Made by a program: the position numbers and the translations under genes. A stretch of DNA of 64,000 bases. It comes from Faecalispora anaeroviscerum. Its GTDB lineage: Bacteria; Bacillota; Clostridia; Oscillospirales; Acutalibacteraceae. This document shows positions 1 to 8,237 of this stretch, piece by piece. Position 1 is the stretch's first letter; each line of letters starts with the position of its first letter. The notes under the pieces were generated by a model that did not search any database, was not told where the DNA came from, and saw only the letters and a list, made by a program, of their open reading frames with translations. The stretch covers positions 2,232,001 through 2,296,000 of the forward strand of contig NZ_CANOOQ010000001.1 of the NCBI RefSeq assembly GCF_947568225.1, written 5' to 3'.

Positions 1-1
1 G

Positions 2-343
2 GAGGATACCATTTGCGTGGTAGGATTTTCCAAGGCCGTCAATAAAAACCCTATCGTCATTGGTAACCAGCTGCTGATCGGCTCATTTTTGATTGAAACG
101 GGAACCGGAGCAATTCTCGATGTTCAGTTTAACACGATCTGTCCCAAAACCTCGGAATTTTTGTCGCAGCTAATTCTGGGGCTGAGCTTTTACACAGATT
201 TGGAGGAGATGATCCGGCGGATTCAGGATCAGTACTGGGAGGATTCCAACCGTGCGGTGATTACGATTTTACGGGATGCGAACAATAAGGTGCTTAATTG
301 GAAGCTGGAAAACGAAAAGAAAAAGAACGGGCAAAATTCATAA
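2..343 (+). CDS. DUF3870 domain protein, 5' end cut by window edge
   Basis: The reading frame is open to the left edge of the window (residues E-D-T-I-C-V-V-G-F-S-K), and the V-V-G-F segment matches the usual N-terminal strand of DUF3870 proteins, so the true start lies outside. A GTG at 17 is in frame but would remove this strand. The rest (GTGAILDVQFNTICP, LILGLSF, a C-terminal helix with IRRIQDQYW and ILRDANNKV) follows the family pattern of about 110 residues. The biochemical function of the family is unknown. The gene ends at a shared terminator facing yjdF. Confidence 0.75.
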   Translation, partial: EDTICVVGFSKAVNKNPIVIGNQLLIGSFLIETGTGAILDVQFNTICPKTSEFLSQLILGLSFYTDLEEMIRRIQDQYWEDSNRAVITILRDANNKVLNWKLENEKKKNGQNS

Positions 344-370
344 AAGACAATTACGACGCCATACAGATAA

Positions 371-408
371 AAACACAGGGGCTAATGGCCCCTGTGTTTT
401 TCTTTTTT
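371..408. terminator. Bidirectional terminator between the DUF3870 gene and yjdF
   Basis: AACACAGGGGC and GCCCCTGTGTT form a stem around TAATG, followed by TTTTCTTTTTT on the plus strand and preceded by an A-rich run that serves the minus strand. The stop codon of yjdF lies within the stem. Confidence 0.8.
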
Positions 409-801
409 GTTTTTCATGCGCAGCTCGTGCCGGCGGTCTTTCTCAGCTTCCCGCTGCTCGGCTGAGAGTGCCTTGCGTTCCATTTTGGTTTCTTCCCGCG
501 CCTGCTGCAAAGCCTGCTGTGCCTTTGTACCGGCACCGGCGGGGCGAAGCTGCCGGCTGATTTCTCTCTGCATCCGCTTCGGGTTCCTGATTTTCTCAGA
601 AACTGCCGCCGCACTCAGCGACGGCCGGAACAAAAGCCGCTGATCGTTTTTGAGAAGAAACTCGTACACCTCGTAGTCCTTTGGCTCGGCCCCGAACGTG
701 ATCTTACACACCTCGTACGTGTTGCCACACTCCCGCTCGTAAACACCCACCCAGAAGGGGTCTTCAAAATACACCGTCAGTCTGGAAAAAATTCGTTCCA
801 T
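382..801 (-). CDS. yjdF: YjdF family protein (DUF2992)
   Basis: The 139-residue product has the family hallmarks: an N-terminal LTVYFEDPFWVGVYE strand pair, FGAEPKDYEVYEF, a basic central KRMQREISRQL helix, and the diagnostic charged tail ending KKEKHRGH. YjdF homologues in Firmicutes are small proteins of unknown biochemical role, usually made under control of the yjdF-motif riboswitch, which responds to azaaromatic compounds. The ATG at 801 is preferred over an upstream in-frame GTG at 846 because AAAGGAGG (809-816) sits correctly before it. The leader at 802-912 looks like that riboswitch. A role in handling toxic heteroaromatic compounds is inference from the family. Confidence 0.85.
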   Translation of the reverse strand: MERIFSRLTVYFEDPFWVGVYERECGNTYEVCKITFGAEPKDYEVYEFLLKNDQRLLFRPSLSAAAVSEKIRNPKRMQREISRQLRPAGAGTKAQQALQQAREETKMERKALSAEQREAEKDRRHELRMKNKKEKHRGH

Positions 802-912
802 TGTACATCCTCCTTTATTGATACCCTGCAAAGAACGGACAACCAAGGAGGCAGGTTACTGACAGCTCTCGCCGCGTCCGGACTACCAACCGGAACTGTG
901 TTTTTATCTTTG
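802..912 (-). ncRNA. Candidate yjdF-motif riboswitch leader
   Basis: A structured 5' leader lies between a strong promoter and the yjdF start. On the minus strand a GTTCCGG/TCCGGAC hairpin is followed by a CCTGC/GCAGG stem. The segment CCTCCTT (complement of 845-851) is perfectly complementary to the yjdF Shine-Dalgarno AAGGAGG (809-815), which suggests control by ribosome-site occlusion. The pairing with a yjdF gene is the usual genomic context of this riboswitch class. Assignment rests on context and visible pairing, not on a covariance-model score. Confidence 0.65.
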
Positions 913-919
913 CGCTTTT

Positions 920-948
920 ATTCTAGCGTTGATTGAATCAGATGTCAA
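920..948 (-). promoter_or_regulatory. Promoter of yjdF leader
   Basis: On the minus strand: TTGACA (948-943), a 17-nt spacer and TAGAAT (925-920). This places the transcript start near 912, at the beginning of the structured leader. Confidence 0.75.
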
Positions 949-971
949 TTCATCAAACTGGCTTTGCTGAC

Positions 972-1018
972 AAAAAAAACAGCGCCCGCTCCGGCAAACT
1001 GCCGGAAAACGGGCGCTG
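972..1018 (-). terminator. Terminator of gyrA operon
   Basis: CAGCGCCCG and CGGGCGCTG flank a nested CCGGC/GCCGG hairpin (980-1018). On the minus strand it is followed by eight T residues (979-972). It closes the long dnaA-to-gyrA gene string. Confidence 0.85.
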
Positions 1019-1068
1019 GCTATTTCCTCCAAATTCAGAGGATGATAATTGAAAAGAGTAACGGAAGC

Positions 1069-3636
1069 TTATTCTTCCCCGGGCGTATCATTGCCCTCAG
1101 ATGCGGCGTCTTCGGGAACCGCCTCATCGAGAACCTCTTCCTCCACCAGATCTTCGGCGCTCTCGGCAGAACCGTCGTCCTCAATCATGGAATCGTCGGT
1201 TTCTTCCTCGTCGTCGTGGGGCGCTCTGGCCAGAGTGACAACGCGATTTTCTATGCCATCCACACGCATGACACGCACGCCCTTGCTTGGGCGGGCACAA
1301 ACGCGGATGGATGCCGCATGGATGCGGATGATGACGCCGTCGGAGGAAATGATGATCACATCATCGTCAGGGTCAACCACTTTAATAGACGCTACATCAC
1401 CGTATTTTGCAACATGGTAATTCAGCAGGCCCTTGCCACCGCGGGACTGGGTGCGGTAATCGGTAATGGGGGACAGACGCCCGTAGCCGGTTTCAGAAAC
1501 AGTGAGCACCAAGCCACCCTCGCGGATCGTAGAAAGCCCGGTGACACAATCGCCGTCCTTCAGCGTGATGGCCTTCACACCGCGCGCGGTACGGCCCATG
1601 GCGCGCACATCCGTTTCGCGGAACCTGATTGCCATTCCCTTTCTCGTCGCCACAAGCATTTCGCGGCTGCCGTCGGTACGGCGAACCCAGCTCAGCGCGT
1701 CGCCTTCATCCAGATCGATGGCGATTACGCCGCCCTTTCGGGCTGTATTGTAGGCGCTAAGCACGGTGCGTTTGATGATACCGTTCTTCGTAACCATGAC
1801 AAGGTAGCTTTCCTCATCGAATTCCGGTACGCGAAGCATGGAGGTAACGCTTTCTCCGGCGGAAAGCGGCAGCAGATTCGCAATATTAATGCCCTTGCTG
1901 GTACGGGAGCCTTCCGGTACCTCATAGCATTTCAAGCGGTACACGCGGCCCAGGTTGGAGAAGAACAGAACATAGTCGTGGCTGTTGATGACGAACATCT
2001 CCGTCGCCACATCCTCCTCACGGCGGGTCATACCCGAAACACCACGGCCACCGCGGCGCTGAATGTGGTATGTGTCGACCTTCTGGCGCTTAACGTAGCC
2101 AAAGTTCGTCATTGTCAGCACACATTCCTCCTGCGGAATCAGGTCCTCAATGTCAACTTCACCGCTGATTGTCGCAATTTCAGTGCGGCGCTCGTCACCG
2201 AACTCCGCCTTAACGGCCAAGGCCTCTTCCTTAATGATGGCAAGCTGGCGGGGAACACTGGCGAGAATATCTTCCAGATCGGCAATCTTACCCATTAATG
2301 CGGCAAGCTCATCCTCCAGCTTCTGGCGCTCCAGACCAGTCAAACGGCCCAGCGGCATCTGTACAATCGCCTGAGTCTGAATATCGTCCAGCTCAAAGCG
2401 TTCGGTCAGGCGTTCCTTCGCCATCGGGATAGACTTGGAACTGCGAATGATGGAAATAACCTCGTCAATGTTGTCGATCGCGATCTGCAGGCCGCGCAGA
2501 ATATGAGCCCGCTCCTGCGCCTTGCGCAGCTCATGCTGCGTGCGGCGTACGATGACAGTTTCCTGAAAACGAACATATTCCTGCAGAATCTCCCGCAGCG
2601 TAAGGGTTTTTGGCTCGCCGTCTACAATCGCGAGCATGATCACACCAAAGGTGGTCTGCATCTGGGTGTAGGTGTACAGGTGATTCAGCACAATCTGCGG
2701 CGACGCGTCACGCTTGATGTCGATGACGACGTGCATGCCGTTTCGGTCGGAGTGATCTTCAATGTTCGAGATTCCTTCGATGCGCTTATCCTTCACCAAT
2801 TCGGCGATATACTCAATCAGCCGAGCCTTGTTCACCTGATACGGCAGCTCTGAAATGATGATCTTAAAGCGGCCGTTCTTTTCCTCTTCGATTTCAGCGC
2901 GGGCACGCACGATTACACGGCCGCGGCCGGTGCCGTATGCCGCGCGGATTCCGCTGCGGCCCATGATGATGCCGCCGGTGGGGAAGTCCGGCCCCTTGAT
3001 GTGCTCCATCAGCTCTTCCATGGTCAGGTCGGGATTGTCGATCAGCGCGCACAGGCCGTCGATCACCTCGCCCATGTTATGAGGCGGGATGTTCGTCGCC
3101 ATACCGACGGCAATACCGGTAGAGCCGTTGACCAGAATATTCGGGAACTTCACCGGCAGAACCACAGGCTCCTTCAAACGGTCGTCGTAGTTCGGGCGGA
3201 AATCCACCGTGTCCTTTTCAATATCGGTGAGCATGCGAACGGCGGGCTTACCGAGGCGCGCCTCGGTATAACGGTAGGCAGCAGGCGGGTCGCCGTCTAC
3301 GGAACCGAAGTTGCCGTGGCCGTCTACCAGCATGTATCGCATGGAAAAATCCTGTGCCAAACGCACCAAAGCGTCGTAAACCGACGCGTCGCCGTGCGGA
3401 TGGTACCGGGCCAGCACGGCGCCGACCGTATCCGCGCATTTACGGTAGCCCTTTTCAGGCATCAGACCATTTTCAAACATGGTGTACAAGATTCTTCTGT
3501 GCACCGGCTTGAGTCCGTCGCGCACATCGGGCAGCGCACGCGATATAATTACCGACATGGAATAATCCAGAAAGGATTGTTTCATCTCTTTTTCCAGGTC
3601 AACGTTAATCACCCGGTTTGTTTGCATTTCCTCCAT
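1069..3636 (-). CDS. gyrA: DNA gyrase subunit A
   Basis: GyrA is the breakage-reunion subunit of DNA gyrase, which adds negative supercoils to DNA. The 855-residue protein shows the N-terminal ALPDVRDGLKPVHRRIL helix, the winged-helix segment HPHGDASVYDALVRLAQ, catalytic Tyr123 (in AAYRYTEARL), the coiled coil with GLERQKLEDEL, the GyrA box QRRGGRG (526-532) needed for DNA wrapping, and an acidic C-terminal tail of about 50 residues. The quinolone pocket has Ala84 where E. coli has Ser83, while Asp88 matches Asp87. The start at 3636 directly follows the TAA of the upstream YcxB-like gene, suggesting translational coupling; an ATG three codons later (3627) is an alternative. Confidence 0.97.
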   Translation of the reverse strand: MEEMQTNRVINVDLEKEMKQSFLDYSMSVIISRALPDVRDGLKPVHRRILYTMFENGLMPEKGYRKCADTVGAVLARYHPHGDASVYDALVRLAQDFSMRYMLVDGHGNFGSVDGDPPAAYRYTEARLGKPAVRMLTDIEKDTVDFRPNYDDRLKEPVVLPVKFPNILVNGSTGIAVGMATNIPPHNMGEVIDGLCALIDNPDLTMEELMEHIKGPDFPTGGIIMGRSGIRAAYGTGRGRVIVRARAEIEEEKNGRFKIIISELPYQVNKARLIEYIAELVKDKRIEGISNIEDHSDRNGMHVVIDIKRDASPQIVLNHLYTYTQMQTTFGVIMLAIVDGEPKTLTLREILQEYVRFQETVIVRRTQHELRKAQERAHILRGLQIAIDNIDEVISIIRSSKSIPMAKERLTERFELDDIQTQAIVQMPLGRLTGLERQKLEDELAALMGKIADLEDILASVPRQLAIIKEEALAVKAEFGDERRTEIATISGEVDIEDLIPQEECVLTMTNFGYVKRQKVDTYHIQRRGGRGVSGMTRREEDVATEMFVINSHDYVLFFSNLGRVYRLKCYEVPEGSRTSKGINIANLLPLSAGESVTSMLRVPEFDEESYLVMVTKNGIIKRTVLSAYNTARKGGVIAIDLDEGDALSWVRRTDGSREMLVATRKGMAIRFRETDVRAMGRTARGVKAITLKDGDCVTGLSTIREGGLVLTVSETGYGRLSPITDYRTQSRGGKGLLNYHVAKYGDVASIKVVDPDDDVIIISSDGVIIRIHAASIRVCARPSKGVRVMRVDGIENRVVTLARAPHDDEEETDDSMIEDDGSAESAEDLVEEEVLDEAVPEDAASEGNDTPGEE

Positions 3637-4164
3637 TTATCGGACACCTTCCCGCTTGTAATTTTCATTCCGTTTCAAAAGCTCCCGAACCCTTACCAGG
3701 TCCCAGGGGGGCAGCGCCCGCTTGGGCAGAACCCAAAGCTCGTTTTGTCCTGTATATAATAAAAACACCTTTCCGTCCTCATACACCCGGTACAGGTAGG
3801 AATAGGGCAGTTTAGCCCGGTACCGGTCTGTTTGGACGGACATGGTTTCTTCCTCAAATATCATGGTCTGGGCCAGCATGCGTTCCCCATGCGTATCGTA
3901 ATAGCGCTGCGCCTGATGCCGAATCAGCAGCGGCTGCCAGCTGTCGATCGCAAAGCCGATCACCGTGCCCAGCAGTACCATCAGGGTAGAAAGAATCCGG
4001 CTGTACTCATTCACCGCAAAAAAGACACGCAGAACAATGCCCGTAACCACCAGAAAGAACCCGCCCCAGCGAAGAATCTGAATTTCTGCCGACCGGCAGG
4101 CCGCACGCGCCGCCGCCAAGCGGGCGCTCACATAATCCTCCCGGGTCAAGACAAAGCTGGCCAC
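3637..4164 (-). CDS. YcxB-like membrane protein (copy 3, next to gyrA)
   Basis: This roughly 175-residue protein resembles the YcxB-like C-terminal domain family: a short cytoplasmic N-terminus (SFVLTREDYVSARL), two adjacent membrane helices (about WGGFFLVVTGIVLRV and ILSTLMVLLGTVIGFAI), then a beta-rich cytoplasmic part with FEEETMSVQTDRYRAKLPYS and a final segment ending in VRELLKRNE. The GTG at 4164, preceded by AAGGCGG, is taken as the start because the frame further upstream overlaps the preceding gene. It is the last of three related genes between gyrB and gyrA, and its stop touches the gyrA start. Function unknown. Confidence 0.7.
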   Translation of the reverse strand: MASFVLTREDYVSARLAAARAACRSAEIQILRWGGFFLVVTGIVLRVFFAVNEYSRILSTLMVLLGTVIGFAIDSWQPLLIRHQAQRYYDTHGERMLAQTMIFEEETMSVQTDRYRAKLPYSYLYRVYEDGKVFLLYTGQNELWVLPKRALPPWDLVRVRELLKRNENYKREGVR

Positions 4165-4190
4165 CGTCTGGCCGCCTTGCTCCCGGCCGG

Positions 4191-4769
4191 TCACCGAAAT
4201 CTCCCGCCGTTTGCCAGGCGACACCGCCTCGCAAACGTATTTCTCAGGTGCGCACTCAGTCGCTCGGCCTGTTCGGGGGAAAGCGCGCTCTTTTTTAGAA
4301 TCAGCAGCGGGCGGGAGATGCCGCCCCAAAGCACATAATACGCGTGCCCCTCCACACAGCCTGAAAAATCAGTCCAGAATTCACTGAGTGTTTCCACGTC
4401 GTTTTCCAGCACAATTCCGTTCTGGTAAATCGAAATTTTTCCGGGCAGGCGCAAAAGACTGTTGCCGCAAAACTGCAGCACCGCTCCGTGCAGCCGCCGC
4501 CGTGGCTGCTCCCGCCAGAAATACAGCGCGAGCGCCAGAAAAAACACAACCCCGCAAGCCGGAACAAATGCCGTGGAAAAGCGCGACAAATACCACGGAA
4601 TCATCGACGCCACCAGAACTGCGGCGCAAATACACACGCCCGCCCGCACCCAGTACCGGCGAAAAGGGAACAGGGTATTTTCATACAGCAGGGCCGCCTG
4701 CGCGTAATCTTCTGCGCTGAGCTGCTGCTCTAAAACTAAAACCGGGGCCTCGCGGGAAAGCTCCGCCAT
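4191..4769 (-). CDS. YcxB-like membrane protein (copy 2)
   Basis: A 192-residue paralogue of its two neighbours. The N-terminal helix (LEQQLSAEDYAQAALLYEN) precedes two membrane helices (about VCICAAVLVASMIPWYL and FVPACGVVFFLALALYF). A soluble part follows, with ISIYQNGIVLENDVETL, FWTDFSGCVEGHAYYVLW and LLILKKSALSPEQ, the strand-turn-strand layout seen in YcxB-type domains. The start is set by AGGAGG nine bases before the ATG. No catalytic motif is visible. It is probably co-transcribed with gyrB and gyrA. Confidence 0.72.
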   Translation of the reverse strand: MAELSREAPVLVLEQQLSAEDYAQAALLYENTLFPFRRYWVRAGVCICAAVLVASMIPWYLSRFSTAFVPACGVVFFLALALYFWREQPRRRLHGAVLQFCGNSLLRLPGKISIYQNGIVLENDVETLSEFWTDFSGCVEGHAYYVLWGGISRPLLILKKSALSPEQAERLSAHLRNTFARRCRLANGGRFR

Positions 4770-4819
4770 TTTCGCCGCCTCCTTTTCCGAAACTCAAAGT
4801 ATTTGACTTACTGATTGGC

Positions 4820-5458
4820 TTATTCGTACTTTTGTGTACCGGCTGTAAGGATCGCAAGCACATCCGCCCGAATGGCCGGGTCGATACTGCGCTGCGGAAT
4901 CACCAGCCCACGCCCCTCACTGTACAGCAAAATCAGCTGCGGGGTTAAATCCATCTTCGCCGTATCATCCAGCGGTATGTTCCAGTGGTTGGTCCCCACC
5001 GTGATCGAAATCTCATCCGGGTAAACAGCCACACTAATTTCTTCTCCCGTTGTCAGCTGTTTTGCCATTCCGTTCATACGCAAACGCGGCGAAATCCACA
5101 CGAAAAAGTCTGCCAACGCGCCCAGAATCGCAACCCGAAGCAGCCGGCCCCCCTGCTCCGGTATGGCGATTCCCAGAATCAGGCAGATCACAACCACAGC
5201 GCCGACCAGCATCAGCCAGCGAACCTTCTTTTTGTAGGCCTGGCTGCGGCTGTCCTGCTGTTTCAGCGCCTCGTAGCATTCCTCTTGCCGAAGAATATAC
5301 GAAAAGCGCACCCCAGTTTGCTGCTCCTCATACTCGGCGGCATCCTCATCCGCCACCAGATTCAGCTTTTGGGAATGACCCGGCTGCGGAGGTTCCGCGG
5401 TTTCTTCCTGTTCCACCTGGTCTATTCCATTTGACTGTGCTCGATGATTGTCGTCCAT
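4820..5458 (-). CDS. YcxB-like membrane protein (copy 1, next to gyrB)
   Basis: This 212-residue protein begins with an acidic, probably disordered tail (residues 1-45) absent from its two neighbours. A family-like helix follows (FSYILRQEECYEALKQQ), then two membrane helices (about WLMLVGAVVVICLILGIAI and VAILGALADFFVWI) and a soluble C-terminal part with ISVAVYPDEISITVG, WNIPLDDTAKM and LVIPQRSID. It lies between gyrB and the second YcxB-like gene on the same strand with short gaps. The family has no established function; envelope localisation is inferred from the helices. Confidence 0.72.
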   Translation of the reverse strand: MDDNHRAQSNGIDQVEQEETAEPPQPGHSQKLNLVADEDAAEYEEQQTGVRFSYILRQEECYEALKQQDSRSQAYKKKVRWLMLVGAVVVICLILGIAIPEQGGRLLRVAILGALADFFVWISPRLRMNGMAKQLTTGEEISVAVYPDEISITVGTNHWNIPLDDTAKMDLTPQLILLYSEGRGLVIPQRSIDPAIRADVLAILTAGTQKYE

Positions 5459-5514
5459 TTTTGACTTTCCTCCCGATTTTTGTTCGGTCGGTGCCCAAAC
5501 CGGACACCGGCGTG

Positions 5515-7458
5515 TTAAATATCCAGATTTGAAACAAACCTGGCGTTTTGTTCAATAAATAGTCTGCGGGGTTCTACCTTATCGCCCATCAGAATCGTGA
5601 AGGTTTCGTCTGCCGCTGCGGCATCCTCAAGCTCCACCTTCAGCATGGTGCGGGTGTCCGGGTCCATAGTGGTTTCCCACAGCTGCTGGGCGTCCATTTC
5701 ACCAAGGCCCTTATAGCGCTGAATATCGTAATTGCTTCCGCCCAGCTCCGCCATAATAGTGTCGCGCTGCTTATCGGAGTATGCATACCGGTGATTTTTT
5801 CCCCGGGTAATACGATACAGCGGCGGCTGTGCCAGATAGATGTGACCCTGATCCACCAGCGGGCGCATAAAGCGGAAAAAGAACGTGAGCAGCAATGTGC
5901 GGATATGCGAGCCGTCGACATCGGCATCGGCCATGATGATGATTTTGCCATAGCGCAGCTTGCTTAAATCGAATTCCTCGCCAAGGCCGCAGCCGAGCGC
6001 GGTGACGACGGGCATCAGCTTTTCGTTGCCGTACACCTTATCAAGACGGGCCTTTTCCACGTTGAGCATCTTGCCCCAAAGCGGCAGAATCGCCTGAAAT
6101 TTACGGTCGCGTCCGCCCTTGGCGGAGCCGCCGGCAGAATCTCCCTCAACAATGTAAATTTCGGTTTCTTCCGGGTTACGGGACTGACAGTCCGCAAGCT
6201 TGCCGGGCAGCGCGGCGGATTCGAGTGCGGACTTGCGGCGCACCAGCTCCCTCGCCTTTTTGGCAGCCTCTCTGGCTCTTGCCGCAGACATCGCTTTATC
6301 AAAAATAGCACGCGCAACGGCGGGATTTTCCTCCAGGTAAGTCGTGAGCTTGTCGGTCATCATCTGCGAAACCAGCGTGCTGATTTCCGTATTGCCGAGG
6401 CGCGCCTTTGTCTGCCCTTCGAACTGCGCCTCCTTCAGCTTCACGCTAATGATGACGGTCAAGCCCTCACGGAAGTCCTCGCCGGACATGTTTTTATCGT
6501 TTTCCTTCAGAATATTATATTTGCGGGCATAGTCGTTCATGATTCGGGTCAGCGCACGCTTAAATCCATCCTCATGTGTGCCGCCGTCGGTGGTGTGAAT
6601 ATTATTCGCAAACGACAGCATCAGCTCATTATAGCTTTCGGTGTACTGCATCGCAACCTCAGCGGTGGCGTTGTTGTCGGGTGCGACGGAATATAAATGG
6701 ATTACGTCCTCATGAATCAACTCGGCGGAGCGTTTTTTGTTCAGGTACTCGACAAAGCTGCGGATGCCTCCCTCGTACCGGTACGAATTGTGAACGGGAT
6801 GCTCCGGATCACGGTCGTCGTCCAACTCAATATGCACGCCCGCGTTCAGGAAGGCCTGCTCGCGCAGGCGATTTTGCAGAGTGTCGTAGTCGAACACGGT
6901 GCTTTCCTGAAAAATTTCAGGATCCGGCTGAAAGCGTACTATGGTTCCGTTGTGGTCGCTGTCACCTTTGCGAATCAGCTCCGTTACAGCCACGCCGCGC
7001 TCAAACCGCTGAGCGTACACGCCGTCTTCGGTGTAAACCTCTACCTCCAGCCATTCGGAAAGCGCGTTGACCACCGAAGCGCCAACTCCATGCAGACCGC
7101 CGGATACCTTGTACCCACCGCCGCCGAATTTGCCGCCGGCATGCAGTACGGTAAACACGACGGTGACCGCAGGAATGCCCATTTTATGCTGAATTCCCAC
7201 GGGAATACCGCGGCCGTTGTCCTCCACGCTGATAATATTGCCCGGCAGAATCTTAACGGTAATGCGGTCGCAGAAGCCGGCCAGCGCTTCATCGATGGCA
7301 TTATCTACGATTTCGTACACCAAATGGTGCAGACCGCGCGGACCGGTGGAGCCAATATACATACCGGGACGCTTACGCACCGCTTCGAGGCCTTCGAGAA
7401 CCTGTATTTGATTTTCATCGTAATTTTGGTCAGTTTGGGTCATTTCGCTAAACTCCAA
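5515..7458 (-). CDS. gyrB: DNA gyrase subunit B
   Basis: GyrB is the ATPase subunit of gyrase. The 647-residue protein has the GHKL ATPase domain with Glu49 and Asn53 (YEIVDNAIDEA), Asp80 in EDNGRGIP, and the lid GGLHGVGASVVNALS. The transducer domain is followed by the TOPRIM metal site (EGDSAGG at 438-444, DADVDGSHIR at 511-520) and the GyrA-contacting tail with QRYKGLGEMDAQQL. The length is typical of Gram-positive GyrB. A TTG at 7458 with AGGAGGG six bases upstream is the likeliest start; an ATG five codons downstream (7443) is the alternative. Confidence 0.97.
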   Translation of the reverse strand: MEFSEMTQTDQNYDENQIQVLEGLEAVRKRPGMYIGSTGPRGLHHLVYEIVDNAIDEALAGFCDRITVKILPGNIISVEDNGRGIPVGIQHKMGIPAVTVVFTVLHAGGKFGGGGYKVSGGLHGVGASVVNALSEWLEVEVYTEDGVYAQRFERGVAVTELIRKGDSDHNGTIVRFQPDPEIFQESTVFDYDTLQNRLREQAFLNAGVHIELDDDRDPEHPVHNSYRYEGGIRSFVEYLNKKRSAELIHEDVIHLYSVAPDNNATAEVAMQYTESYNELMLSFANNIHTTDGGTHEDGFKRALTRIMNDYARKYNILKENDKNMSGEDFREGLTVIISVKLKEAQFEGQTKARLGNTEISTLVSQMMTDKLTTYLEENPAVARAIFDKAMSAARAREAAKKARELVRRKSALESAALPGKLADCQSRNPEETEIYIVEGDSAGGSAKGGRDRKFQAILPLWGKMLNVEKARLDKVYGNEKLMPVVTALGCGLGEEFDLSKLRYGKIIIMADADVDGSHIRTLLLTFFFRFMRPLVDQGHIYLAQPPLYRITRGKNHRYAYSDKQRDTIMAELGGSNYDIQRYKGLGEMDAQQLWETTMDPDTRTMLKVELEDAAAADETFTILMGDKVEPRRLFIEQNARFVSNLDI

Positions 7459-7494
7459 GTAGAACCCTCCTATATATCAACAGATTGTAATCAG

Positions 7495-7905
7495 TTAAAA
7501 ACGTCTGAAGGAATGATTTTCGTCAGAACCCTGTCCGGGATTTTTCCCAGGGGGATACGGCGGCGGATTGCCGGGCCGCGGCGGAGCCTGCGGCCTCTTG
7601 CGTACGCCCGGTTTTCTAAGCCGGACGAGGAATGGGGCGGCAAGAAAAAACAAAACATAGGGGAGAGCCATCAGCAGAACCCCATAAAACGGTAGACCGC
7701 CGGTGATCAGGCGGAGTGTAAGAAATACGATTACTGAAATCACCACTGCTATTGAACCGAACATTGGTGCTGCGGTACTTAAAAAAACACCGGAAAACCC
7801 ACCGCAGTTCGGGCAGCGGTACTCTCCCTCCTGCTTTAAAAACCAAGCTCTCACATAACCGACTTTCTGCCCGCAGTGCGGGCAGACCGGCAATTGCAGC
7901 TTCAT
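7495..7905 (-). CDS. Small zinc-ribbon membrane protein
   Basis: A 136-residue hypothetical protein. The N-terminus carries a rubredoxin-like zinc ribbon: C8-P-H-C11 and C31-P-N-C34 with 19 residues between. Two membrane helices follow (about GSIAVVISVIVFLTLRL and LLMALPYVLFFLAAPFL), then a basic, proline-rich cytoplasmic tail. This cxxc-x20-cxxc layout is common in small clostridial membrane proteins without known function. It sits between remB and gyrB on the same strand, an insertion compared with Bacillus, so it is probably transcribed with the replication genes. Confidence 0.65.
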   Translation of the reverse strand: MKLQLPVCPHCGQKVGYVRAWFLKQEGEYRCPNCGGFSGVFLSTAAPMFGSIAVVISVIVFLTLRLITGGLPFYGVLLMALPYVLFFLAAPFLVRLRKPGVRKRPQAPPRPGNPPPYPPGKNPGQGSDENHSFRRF

Positions 7906-7953
7906 AGCCCTTCGCCATTCCTTTCCTCATTTCTTCCGCCTTGCGGCAAGCCC

Positions 7954-8226
7954 TTACACATTCGCAAGGTTTGCCATAAACCTGCTTCGTTTGAGTAGGG
8001 TGGTGGAAGAAATCTGCGAGATATAAACTGTTATTTGTTCCGCCTTGTCACAGCAAAGCACAAAGGATTTCGGCATTTCCATACTAACGTTGACCACTTT
8101 GCCTTCTTTTTCTGCCTTTGCAAGGTACTCGCGGGTATATTTAGAAATCGTGGAATTTTCCAAATCGAAAATTCCGATGATGTCTTTCGTTTGAATGACG
8201 GTGTCTTGTCCCAGGTGAAGATACAT
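7954..8226 (-). CDS. remB: DUF370 family protein, RemB/YaaB-like
   Basis: A 90-residue protein of the DUF370 family. The start MYLHLGQDTVIQTKDIIGIF, the central LENSTISKYTREYL and the segment SFVLCCDKAEQITVYIS are typical. The homologue in Bacillus subtilis (YaaB/RemB) lies in the same recF-gyrB interval; the related RemA controls matrix genes as a DNA-binding ring. The second ATG (8226) is taken as start because AAGGA lies at the right distance before it; an ATG at 8235 overlaps this site. Synteny and sequence support the family; the regulatory role is inferred. Confidence 0.85.
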   Translation of the reverse strand: MYLHLGQDTVIQTKDIIGIFDLENSTISKYTREYLAKAEKEGKVVNVSMEMPKSFVLCCDKAEQITVYISQISSTTLLKRSRFMANLANV

Positions 8227-8237
8227 AAAACACATCC

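Noticed and set aside
1..20. GGAGG at the left edge as the ribosome site of a gene starting at GTG 17
   Set aside because: The codons across GGAGGAT continue the conserved N-terminal strand of DUF3870, so the resemblance is probably chance.
964..2298. 444-residue frame opposite gyrA
   Set aside because: It is the antisense shadow of a confirmed gyrA with no ribosome site; GC-rich codon patterns commonly open such frames.
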